From Chryseobacterium sp. MYb264 (GTDB lineage: Bacteria > Bacteroidota > Bacteroidia > Flavobacteriales > Weeksellaceae), in assembly GCF_035974275.1 (NCBI RefSeq), contig NZ_CP142422.1:2294001-2358000 (forward strand): 64,000 nt of DNA, written 5' to 3'. The notes under the pieces were generated by a model. The model was not told the DNA's origin. It worked only from the letters and a program-made list of their open reading frames with translations, and made no database searches. A program made the translations under genes and the position numbers. Below are positions 8,480 through 15,552 of the stretch, in pieces (within the stretch, counting starts at the first letter, position 1; each line of letters opens with the position of its first letter).

Positions 8480-9463
8480 ATGAATGGTAAACTTTCAATC
8501 TTAGCCCTTACTCTTGTAGGAACATTTTTAGCAGTAAGCTGTCGAAATGACGATGACGACGATGAACTAATGGGAAACTGGGTAAGAGTTTCGGATCTGG
8601 ACGGTAAACCTCGATCCAATGCCTCTGCATTTGTGGTAAACGGAAAAGGATACATCACCGGAGGATATGACGGAGAATATTATTACAACGACTTATGGAG
8701 CTATGACCCCAATGCTAATTCATGGACCCAAAAAGCAGATTTTCCAGGTTCTAAGAGAAGTTCTGCAGTAGGCTTTGCGACCAATGCTTACGGCTACGTG
8801 GGAACCGGATATGATGGATTGAATAAACTGAAAGATTTCTATAAATACGATCCGACATCCAACACATGGAATCAGATTTCCGATTTTCCGGGAACAGAAA
8901 GATATGCCGCTTTAGCATTCGGTGTTGAAAACAACGGCTATGTAGGAACAGGATACGACGGAAGCGAACTGAAAGATTTCTATAAATATAATGAATCTAC
9001 CTCATCATGGAGCTCCATCACAAGTTTAGGAGGTTCTAAAAGACGAGACGGAGCCGCTTTCGTGATCAATAATATCGCTTACGTAGGATTTGGAAGTAAT
9101 AACGGAAGCCTGGTTTCAGATTTCTGGGCATTCGACCCTAGTTCTGAAACATGGACAAGAAAAGTAGATACCAGCAATGATGATGATTCTCAAAACCGCA
9201 CGTCAACTGCCGCTTTTGCGGCAAACGGATTAGGATATGTGGCGACAGGTTCTACAAGCGGTGTGGGAAATACAACCTGGGAATATAATCCTTCTACCAA
9301 TGACTGGACACAGAGAACATCCTTTGAAGGTTCTTCCAGAGAAAGCGCGTGTGCCTTTTCCATAGGAAGCTACGGATATGTTCTTACCGGAAACAGCGGT
9401 TCGTCTTATTTTGATGACATCTGGGTTTTCCATCCAAACGAAAGTGAAAACAGCTATGATTAA
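8480..9463 (+). CDS. Kelch-repeat lipoprotein
   Basis: 327 residues. Lipoprotein signal MNGKLSILALTLVGTFLAVSC, with an acidic stretch (RNDDDDDE) right after the lipid Cys. Such a stretch acts as a surface-export signal for lipoproteins in Bacteroidota. Residues ~35-320 contain about six kelch blades (GYITGGYDG, GYVGTGYDG twice, AYVGFGSNN, GYVATGSTS, GYVLTGNSG), each followed by the W-containing strand (SYDPNANSWTQ, KYDPTSNTWNQ). The expected fold is a six-bladed propeller displayed at the surface. It overlaps the next gene by 8 bp and is divergent from the DUF4270/OMP pair. The ligand is unknown. Confidence 0.9.
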   Translation: MNGKLSILALTLVGTFLAVSCRNDDDDDELMGNWVRVSDLDGKPRSNASAFVVNGKGYITGGYDGEYYYNDLWSYDPNANSWTQKADFPGSKRSSAVGFATNAYGYVGTGYDGLNKLKDFYKYDPTSNTWNQISDFPGTERYAALAFGVENNGYVGTGYDGSELKDFYKYNESTSSWSSITSLGGSKRRDGAAFVINNIAYVGFGSNNGSLVSDFWAFDPSSETWTRKVDTSNDDDSQNRTSTAAFAANGLGYVATGSTSGVGNTTWEYNPSTNDWTQRTSFEGSSRESACAFSIGSYGYVLTGNSGSSYFDDIWVFHPNESENSYD

Positions 9464-9758
9464 AACATTTTTAAAAATACTTTTTGTCTCAGGAATATTT
9501 TTGGTGAGTTGCGGAAAGAAAACCGGACATCTTGAAGTGAAGATCATCAGACAAAATTCAGGATATGGTTATCAGATTCTTAAAAAGCATAAGATCCTCA
9601 TTAACCAGCCGTTTATACCTGCCATACCAGGAGAGAAAACTTTTAAAAACGAAACAGACGCACAAAAGACTGCAGATCTTGTTGTGAGTAAAATACATCA
9701 ATATTCTTTACCCAGAATTTCTGTACATGAACTGGATTCTATGAAAATCGAATATTAA
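9456..9758 (+). CDS. DUF4907 lipoprotein
   Basis: 100 residues from the ATG at 9456, inside the end of the kelch gene (8-bp overlap in another frame). The start is chosen because it gives a lipoprotein signal, MIKTFLKILFVSGIFLVSC. The mature part (YQILKKHKILINQPFIPAIPG, AQKTADLVVSKI, PRISVHELDSMKI) matches DUF4907, a small domain of unknown function. It is probably translated together with the kelch protein and located in the same membrane. Confidence 0.85.
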   Translation: MIKTFLKILFVSGIFLVSCGKKTGHLEVKIIRQNSGYGYQILKKHKILINQPFIPAIPGEKTFKNETDAQKTADLVVSKIHQYSLPRISVHELDSMKIEY

Positions 9759-9775
9759 TTGCTTTAATTCCCTAG

Positions 9776-9806
9776 AAATTCCTTCAATGATTATTGAAGG
9801 AATTTT
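9776..9806 (+). terminator. Terminator after the kelch/DUF4907 operon
   Basis: Perfect 13-bp stem AAATTCCTTCAAT / ATTGAAGGAATTT with loop GATT, then TTTT. Confidence 0.8.
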
Positions 9807-9833
9807 GTGCTCACAAACAGTAAATTATTTTTT

Positions 9834-10880
9834 ATGACCGCATTTTTAAAACAAATACAGACCACCTACATTTATCACTGGATTATCTGGAGTATTCTTA
9901 TTTTCTTTAAATTAATAATGGATTATTCCGTTTTCGGAAATTTTCTTCTGCTCATGAATCTGAAAATTTTTCTTGTTTCCATTATACTTTTCTATATTAA
10001 CTATTATATCGCTTTACCGTTTTTGATCAAGCAAACACCAAAAAAAATTCTGATCATTACCATTTCGTTTGTTATTATTTATGTGACGTTAATGATCATA
10101 TTCATGCCGCCATTTCCGAAACATCCCCCATTTCCTCCGAAAGATTTTCATCCGAACGGAAGAATGATGAGACCTTTTCATCACGATGTTAATCTGTATG
10201 ATATTTTCTTCAGAATAGGAATTTTCTCAATGATATTCAGCATCCTCCTTTTCTTTGTCGATAAATGGATGGAAAACGGAAAAAAAATAAAAGCCCTGGA
10301 ATTTGAGAGACAATCGAGCGAATTGAAAATTCTTCGTGAGCAAATTAATCCACATTTCTTTTTTAATGCACTGAACAGTATTTATTCATTATCAATTATT
10401 CAGTCTAAAGATACGCCGAGGGTAATTTTAATTTTATCAGACATTATGCGATATGTTTTGAATAATAAAAATATGCAGAAAAACAACCTGAATGATGAAA
10501 TTAATAATATTAAAAAATATATTGAAATTCAGTCGATTCGGTTTAATAAATTCAACAATCTACATGATGAATTCGATGGTAATTTTGAATCGTACGAAAT
10601 TGAACCTCTCCTGCTTTTGACGTTTGTTGAAAATGCTTTCAAATATGCCGATCTGAGAAAAGGGCCATTGGATATCAAAGTGCATCTTGAAAACGGATTG
10701 CTTGATTTTAAGATTCGAAACTTTTATGAAAAGAAAAATCATGAAAAATCCAGCGACAGCAAAATGGGAATAGAAAATACCAAAATGAAACTGAATCTTC
10801 TGTATCCCGATAAATATCAACTGGATATTGACGACAATGGCTCAGAGTATAAAATTAACTTAAAACTTCAATTGAATTAA
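9834..10880 (+). CDS. LytS-type sensor histidine kinase
   Basis: 348 residues from the ATG at 9834. A GTG 27 bp upstream lies against the terminator, so the ATG is preferred. Four hydrophobic segments span residues ~12-145. A predicted loop at ~91-121 is very rich in Pro and His (MPPFPKHPPFPP... and MMRPFHHD). Residues ~165-245 are the His_kinase domain with phospho-acceptor His 174 (INPHFFFNALNS). The C-terminal ATPase part has the N box VENAFKYA and the G box MGIENT. The LytTR regulator follows 3 bp downstream, so the two form an operon. The signal is unknown. Confidence 0.92.
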   Translation: MTAFLKQIQTTYIYHWIIWSILIFFKLIMDYSVFGNFLLLMNLKIFLVSIILFYINYYIALPFLIKQTPKKILIITISFVIIYVTLMIIFMPPFPKHPPFPPKDFHPNGRMMRPFHHDVNLYDIFFRIGIFSMIFSILLFFVDKWMENGKKIKALEFERQSSELKILREQINPHFFFNALNSIYSLSIIQSKDTPRVILILSDIMRYVLNNKNMQKNNLNDEINNIKKYIEIQSIRFNKFNNLHDEFDGNFESYEIEPLLLLTFVENAFKYADLRKGPLDIKVHLENGLLDFKIRNFYEKKNHEKSSDSKMGIENTKMKLNLLYPDKYQLDIDDNGSEYKINLKLQLN

Positions 10881-10883
10881 AAA

Positions 10884-11594
10884 ATGAATTGCATAATTGT
10901 AGACGATGAAGAACTGGCGCACCACGTAATTGAAGAATACATTTCAAGAATTCCCTTCCTGAATCTGGTTAAAAACTGCTATGATATCCAGGAAACAATA
11001 CAGACTTTACAAACTGAAAATGTTGATCTTATTTTTCTGGATATCAACCTTCCCAATATCACCGGAATTGAGTTTTTAAAAAGCTTTAATAAGCTTCCCG
11101 ATGTTATCATTACCACCGCTTATGATGATTGTGCAGTACAAGGTTTTGAAATGGATGTGATGGATTATTTATTAAAACCGTTTTCCTTTGAAAGATTTCT
11201 GAAAGCTGTTTATAAAAGCTATAATCATCAGAATAACTCTAAAATCTTACAGGAAAAAAGCACGCAGGTTTTATTTAAAGATTCATTCATTTTTGTGCGA
11301 TCCAATAATGAAAATGTAAAATTGAATTTAAGCGAAATCACCCGAATCAATGCCTTAAAAGATTATATCATTATTTATACAGAAACCCGAAAACTGATTG
11401 TGCATCAAACCATGAAATCCATCATGGAAAAGATAGAATCTGAGAATTTTATCCGGGTACACAACTCACATATTGTTTCGCTTCAGCATCTTCAAAGTAT
11501 CGGAAAAAATAACCTGACGATCGGAAATGAGCGAATTCCGGTAAGTGAAAAATATAAAGCTTATTTAAACAAAGTAGTTGAAAAGTATAAATAG
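10884..11594 (+). CDS. LytTR-family response regulator
   Basis: 236 residues. The receiver domain (1-~120) has the acidic pair DDEE at 7-10, phospho-acceptor Asp 53 in FLDINLPN, Thr in ITTAYDD, and Lys in YLLKPFSF. Residues ~135-235 are the LytTR DNA-binding domain (INALKDYIIIYTE, FIRVHNSHIVSL). It is the cognate partner of the LytS kinase directly upstream (3-bp gap). Targets cannot be read from the sequence. Confidence 0.95.
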   Translation: MNCIIVDDEELAHHVIEEYISRIPFLNLVKNCYDIQETIQTLQTENVDLIFLDINLPNITGIEFLKSFNKLPDVIITTAYDDCAVQGFEMDVMDYLLKPFSFERFLKAVYKSYNHQNNSKILQEKSTQVLFKDSFIFVRSNNENVKLNLSEITRINALKDYIIIYTETRKLIVHQTMKSIMEKIESENFIRVHNSHIVSLQHLQSIGKNNLTIGNERIPVSEKYKAYLNKVVEKYK

Positions 11595-11691
11595 GCTGGA
11601 AGTTGGAGGAGGGAGGCTAGAGGCTTTGATATCGTCAAACTTCACGATTCGTCAGTTCGATTTTTCGGAGTAAAACGGAGAAAAATTGTAT

Positions 11692-11756
11692 CGAGAACTT
11701 TATGATCAAAGGAAATTATCTTTTTCTAAAGAACTTCTCGATACACTACGCTACGC
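11692..11756. repeat. Imperfect inverted repeat (TATCGAGAA / TTCTCGATA)
   Basis: GTATCGAGAACTTT near 11690 pairs with AAAGAACTTCTCGATAC near 11740, followed by CTACGCTACGCTGCG. It is an intergenic hairpin just past the stop of the convergent PhyH gene. It may help terminate transcription, but no T run marks it as an intrinsic terminator. Confidence 0.4.
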
Positions 11757-11785
11757 TGCGTTACTCGAAGTGACAGGATACCGAC

Positions 11786-12502
11786 TTAGTAGGAAAGTCG
11801 TTCTGACCAATTCAACTCTTCCGGAAGTTCTTTATCCGAAAATTCAATATGGATCACTCTTCTTTTCTTTCCGTTGGTCGTACGGTTGGAGCCATGAAGC
11901 AGCAAAGGTTTCATGATCATTATTCCTCCTTTTTCTACGTTACAGATGGTTTCTGTTTCTACGGTCCAGTCGATGGTTTCGGGTCTGTAAATTCCTTTGA
12001 CATGAGAAGTGGGAACAACTTTCAAAGCACCATTATTCTCATTCGTTTCATCCAGATGAATTCTGATGGTATAAATGTTCTCCAATACCGGCAATGGTGG
12101 CTGAACGGCAAACTGATTTTGCTTGGTCGTCCACGGTCCGAAGTTTTCAAGTTCTAGTTTTTTATCTACAGAAATTGTTAAATCCTGATGATAGGCAACA
12201 TACCAGTTCGATTTTTCCGGTTTGTCGAAATAAATACTTTTTACCACAAAATATTGATCCCCGAAAACGTCTTTAATGATCGTCTTAATATTTTCATTAA
12301 AAACAACATCTTTAATTTCCGGAATTTCCTTTAGAAACTGTCGGATCGCAAAAAGGTCTTCTGATTTTCTGAAGGTATCTTTTGAAGTATCAATATTTTG
12401 AATCACTTCACTGATCTTTTCAATTTCTTCTTCGGAAAAAATGTTGTTGATGACCGTAAAGCCGTTTTCTGTGATTATATTTTTATGATGCTGTAAATTC
12501 AT
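11786..12502 (-). CDS. Phytanoyl-CoA dioxygenase (PhyH) family Fe(II)/2-oxoglutarate oxygenase
   Basis: 238 residues, a normal length for small bacterial PhyH proteins. The double-stranded beta-helix motifs are present: HxD iron ligands in AYHQDLT (~residues 119-121), a distal His in LLLHGSNRT (~203), and Arg for 2-oxoglutarate nearby (KKRRVIHIEF). The substrate is unknown; family members hydroxylate lipids and natural products. It stands alone on the minus strand. Confidence 0.9.
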   Translation of the reverse strand: MNLQHHKNIITENGFTVINNIFSEEEIEKISEVIQNIDTSKDTFRKSEDLFAIRQFLKEIPEIKDVVFNENIKTIIKDVFGDQYFVVKSIYFDKPEKSNWYVAYHQDLTISVDKKLELENFGPWTTKQNQFAVQPPLPVLENIYTIRIHLDETNENNGALKVVPTSHVKGIYRPETIDWTVETETICNVEKGGIMIMKPLLLHGSNRTTNGKKRRVIHIEFSDKELPEELNWSERLSY

Positions 12503-12645
12503 TTGATTGTTTTGAATTTATTTTTAAATGCAAAGATCGCAAAGATTTTCTGTAAAATAATACTTACTTTTTATGAGATTGTTTCACCTTCGGTTCGCAA
12601 TGACTTCTTTATTTCCTGCAGATTTCGCTGATTTTTACTGAGGAT

Positions 12646-12725
12646 GTTGGTTTTTCGCAAAGGGCGCAAAGATTGGTTTAATACTTTATGTTTTTAAGGT
12701 GCAAAGATTTTATCAATGATAAAAT
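12646..12725 (+). repeat. 80-bp intergenic repeat (TTTTTCGCAAAG...GATAAAAT), copy 1
   Basis: It aligns over its full length with 54856-54935 (both begin GTTGGYTTTTCGCAAAG and end with a TTTTATC-loop-GATAAAAT hairpin), with about a dozen differences. Confidence 0.65.
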
Positions 12726-12805
12726 TGTGGAACGCGTAAGATGCTATTTTTTTTTACAACGAAGGCACGAATAATAGGAATGAACCTGTAAGAAAGCCCT
12801 CTCCC

Positions 12806-12899
12806 CTAGCCCCGATTGCAACGGCATCCTTTTTTGTTGCGGGCGTAGCGTAGCGGAGACCGTAACAAAAAAGATAGAGTGGAAAGCGGGAAATAGCTC
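12806..12899. repeat. Long-hairpin intergenic repeat (CTAGCCC...AAATAGCT), copy 1
   Basis: CTAGCCCCGATTGCAACGGC opens the unit. CCTTTTTTGTTGCGG pairs with CCGTAACAAAAAAGAT, and it closes with GGAAAGCGGGAAATAGCT. The same architecture is at 31199-31292. Such elements are common between genes in Flavobacteriia. Confidence 0.7.
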
Positions 12900-12905
12900 C
12901 TCATA

Positions 12906-12948
12906 AAAAAATGGTCAATAATGAGATATTCACCATTGACCATTTTTT
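12906..12948 (-). terminator. Terminator of the dicarboxylate symporter gene
   Basis: 14-bp stem AAAAAATGGTCAAT / ATTGACCATTTTTT; the minus-strand transcript ends in a U run. Confidence 0.85.
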
Positions 12949-12975
12949 AGCCTAAGCCAAATTATAATTTATTTT

Positions 12976-14232
12976 TTAAACGACTTCGTTTCCGTTGCCA
13001 TTTTCAAGCTGTCCTTCCCATTTTGAGACCGCTGAGGTAGCCAATGCGTTTCCTAAAACGTTGGTCATACTTCTTCCCATATCGCAGAAATGGTCGATGG
13101 GTAAGATCAAAGCAATACCTTCCGGTGGAATTCCAAACATTGAGCATGTTGCCACGATAATAACCAGTGACGCTCTCGGAACCCCTGCAATTCCTTTTGA
13201 TGTTAACATCAATACCAAAAGCATGGTAATCTGCTGTCCGATCGTCATTTCAATTCCGTAGATCTGAGCGATGAAAATAGACGCAAACGTCATGTACATC
13301 ATGCTTCCGTCCAAATTGAAAGAATATCCTAATGGTAAAATGAACGAAACCACTCTGCTGTTACATCCGAATCTTTCCAGTTCTTCCACTAATTTCGGGA
13401 AAACAGCCTCTGAACTTGTGGTTGAAAATGCAATCAGTAAAGGTTCTTTTATTCTTCTTAACAATTCGAAAAGGCGGTTTCCGATAATCAGATAACCTGC
13501 CAATAAAAGCACTAACCAAAGAACACCTAATGCAAAGAAGAAATCTCTGAGGTAAATGGCGTATACTTTAAAGATCTCAAATCCATTGGTGGCGACCACG
13601 GCAGCGATGGCTCCCAATACTCCCAGCGGTGCAAACCACATAATGTAGCCTACCATTTTCAGAATTCCGTGTGCGATGATATCGAATAATTTGATCACAG
13701 GTTGAGCATATTCTTCGCCCATATTCGCCAAAGCAATTCCGAACATAATGGAAAATACTACGATCTGAAGTACTTCATTGGTTGCAAAAGCTTCAAATAT
13801 ACTTTTAGGAATAATGTGCTTTACAAAGTCTTCCATGGAGAAACCTTTGCTGCTTTTCAAAAGTTCTTCGGCAGAAGCGGCGTCCTGAATCGGTAATTTG
13901 GTCACATGACCAGGCTCCATCCAATTCACCAGCATTAAACCGATAAAAAGCGAAACCAACGAAGCAGAAATAAACCACAACATGGCTTTTGTCCCAACTC
14001 TTCCGATCATTTTGATGTCACTCATTTTGGCAATTCCCACGACCAGCGTGGTAAATACCAACGGAGCAATAATCATTTGTACCAATCTGATGAAAACAGT
14101 TCCTAAAAGTTTGATATTTTTAGAAAAAGGTTCTGCGCTATCGGGATACATCGTATGTACTACTCCTCCAATTCCAACTCCTATTACAAGCGCAATAATA
14201 ATTGCTATAAACAGTTTATTTTGTCCTTTCAT
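12976..14232 (-). CDS. Dicarboxylate/amino acid:cation symporter (DAACS family)
   Basis: 418 residues with about eight hydrophobic helices plus two re-entrant hairpins. This is the GltPh/DctA fold for Na+- or H+-coupled uptake of glutamate, aspartate or C4-dicarboxylates across the inner membrane. Signature stretches are HP1 TTSSEAVFPKLVEELERFG, TM7 FNLDGSMMYM, HP2 SKGIAGVPRASLVIIV and TM8 IDHFCDMGRSMTNVLGN. HP1 has TTSSEAVFP instead of the more usual SSSSEATLP, and TM7 has Ser-Met after NLDG instead of Thr-Ala, so substrate preference is uncertain. Single-gene unit with its own terminator. Confidence 0.93.
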   Translation of the reverse strand: MKGQNKLFIAIIIALVIGVGIGGVVHTMYPDSAEPFSKNIKLLGTVFIRLVQMIIAPLVFTTLVVGIAKMSDIKMIGRVGTKAMLWFISASLVSLFIGLMLVNWMEPGHVTKLPIQDAASAEELLKSSKGFSMEDFVKHIIPKSIFEAFATNEVLQIVVFSIMFGIALANMGEEYAQPVIKLFDIIAHGILKMVGYIMWFAPLGVLGAIAAVVATNGFEIFKVYAIYLRDFFFALGVLWLVLLLAGYLIIGNRLFELLRRIKEPLLIAFSTTSSEAVFPKLVEELERFGCNSRVVSFILPLGYSFNLDGSMMYMTFASIFIAQIYGIEMTIGQQITMLLVLMLTSKGIAGVPRASLVIIVATCSMFGIPPEGIALILPIDHFCDMGRSMTNVLGNALATSAVSKWEGQLENGNGNEVV

Positions 14233-14415
14233 ATAAATAGTTCAAGTTTCGCAAATATAATATTTTTACAATTGGTACAACATTTCGTTATAACAGTATT
14301 AAATTTACCTAAAATTCGTAATTTGTCTAAATTAACAATCTGGAATCTAAATTATTATAAAAAATTTAAAAAATATTTATTAAATTTTAATTCCTTTGGT
14401 ACAAATTTTATTGTT

Positions 14416-14448
14416 ACATTTACTTGTATTAACAACATTATTAAAATA
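14416..14448 (+). promoter_or_regulatory. Possible promoter of the BON/SH3 operon
   Basis: Upstream of the ATG at 14455 a TTTGG stretch is followed ~16 nt later by TACATTTA, one mismatch from TAnnTTTG. Weak evidence. Confidence 0.25.
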
Positions 14449-14454
14449 TACAAT

Positions 14455-14943
14455 ATGAAAAAAACGATCGCAATGGCTGCATTGGCTATAGCAGTTTCTT
14501 TCGGCGCTGTTTCTTGTAAAAAGAAAGTTTCTGATGCCGACCTTCAAACTCAGGCTACTACGGTAGTAACGTCTAACCCAAGTGCTTCTGTGGAAGTGAA
14601 AAACGGGGAAGCTCACTTAAGCGGGACTTTCGCAGATCAGGCATCAAAAGATGCAATGATCACTCAGCTGAAAGCTATTCCGGGAATTAAGAGTGTGCAT
14701 GATATGGCGACTATTGAAGCGCCTGCAGCAGTGGCTCCTGTAGAAACTCAGTCTGCTGTATCTCCTGAAGTTCAGCAAAAAGTAAAAGATGCTCTTAAAG
14801 ATTTCCCAACCGTAAAAGTGGAAACAGTAAACGGAGAACTTACCCTTACCGGGACAGCTAAGTCTACAGATGCCAGAAAGATTAAAGAATCTATTGATGC
14901 CTTGAAAATCGGTAAATACAATAACAAAATCACTGTAAAATAA
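14455..14943 (+). CDS. BON-domain lipoprotein
   Basis: 162 residues from the ATG at 14455. The frame is open further upstream, but only this start gives the lipoprotein signal MKKTIAMAALAIAVSFGAVSC. Two BON repeats follow: residues ~45-85 (VEVKNGEAHLSGTFADQASK) and ~110-160 (VKVETVNGELTLTGTAKSTD), separated by an Ala/Pro/Val linker. BON domains are thought to bind membranes or phospholipids in the periplasm, and the OsmY family is stress-linked. The SH3/BON protein starts 6 bp after the stop. Confidence 0.88.
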   Translation: MKKTIAMAALAIAVSFGAVSCKKKVSDADLQTQATTVVTSNPSASVEVKNGEAHLSGTFADQASKDAMITQLKAIPGIKSVHDMATIEAPAAVAPVETQSAVSPEVQQKVKDALKDFPTVKVETVNGELTLTGTAKSTDARKIKESIDALKIGKYNNKITVK

Positions 14944-14949
14944 TTTAAG

Positions 14950-15369
14950 ATGAGCACATTACAAGATAAATATTCAAGTGTGGTTTCTGCTGCTCAGTCT
15001 GCAGGGATTTCAAACTTACAGGTTCAGGAACAGGACGGAATTTTGTATGTTTCGGGAAGTGCTTCCAACACTGCAGCAAAAGATTCTGTATGGAATGCTC
15101 TAGGCGCTATTGACTCTACCTATTCTGCTTCAGACATTAATATTGATGTTCAGGTGACGGGTCTTGCATCGGGAGCTGCTCTTACGGTAGCAACAGAGGA
15201 ATCTAATTTAAACATCAGACAGGAGCCTTCTACGGAAGCTGCCGTGGTAGGAAAAGCTTCAAAAGGTTCTTCCGTAACACTGATTGAGCAGACCTCTGAC
15301 GAATGGTGGAAAGTAAAAACTACCGATGGGCAGGAAGGTTATGCTTATGCAAGATACTTGAAAGCATAA
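14950..15369 (+). CDS. BON-like plus bacterial SH3 domain protein
   Basis: 139 residues. Residues ~15-70 repeat the BON pattern of the preceding gene (LQVQEQDGILYVSGSASNTA). Residues ~78-138 are an SH3b domain (NLNIRQEPSTEAAVVGKASK, VTLIEQTSDEWWKVKT, GYAYARYLKA), usually a peptidoglycan-binding module. No signal peptide is visible (MSTLQDKYSSVVSAAQ), so it may be cytoplasmic or exported by another route. Layout resembles LysM-BON proteins such as YgaU, with SH3 in place of LysM. Confidence 0.88.
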   Translation: MSTLQDKYSSVVSAAQSAGISNLQVQEQDGILYVSGSASNTAAKDSVWNALGAIDSTYSASDINIDVQVTGLASGAALTVATEESNLNIRQEPSTEAAVVGKASKGSSVTLIEQTSDEWWKVKTTDGQEGYAYARYLKA

Positions 15370-15398
15370 AAAGTAAAAAAAACTTAAATTTAACATAG

Positions 15399-15426
15399 AA
15401 CATCTTCGTTTCGGAGATGTTTTTTC
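15399..15426 (+). terminator. Terminator of the BON/SH3 operon
   Basis: 10-bp stem AACATCTTCG / CGGAGATGTT (one G-U), loop TTT, followed by a T run. Confidence 0.85.
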
Positions 15427-15552
15427 TTTTTTAAATTGATAACAGCGAAAATTAGAGGTATCCCTTAGAAAATTAACGCTATTTAACTATAACAGCCCTT
15501 TCCGGAATAGTGTTTTTTTATAATTTTACGCTCTAATAACTTTTAAACTCAA

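Larger units (their letters stand above)
12503..12975. other. Repeat-rich intergenic region
   Basis: It contains the GCAAAG-type 80-bp repeat (12646-12725), the long-hairpin repeat (12806-12899) and the terminator of the symporter (12906-12948). Between them lies AT-rich DNA with GCAGATTTCGCTGAT-type remnants. No gene is seen. Confidence 0.6.
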
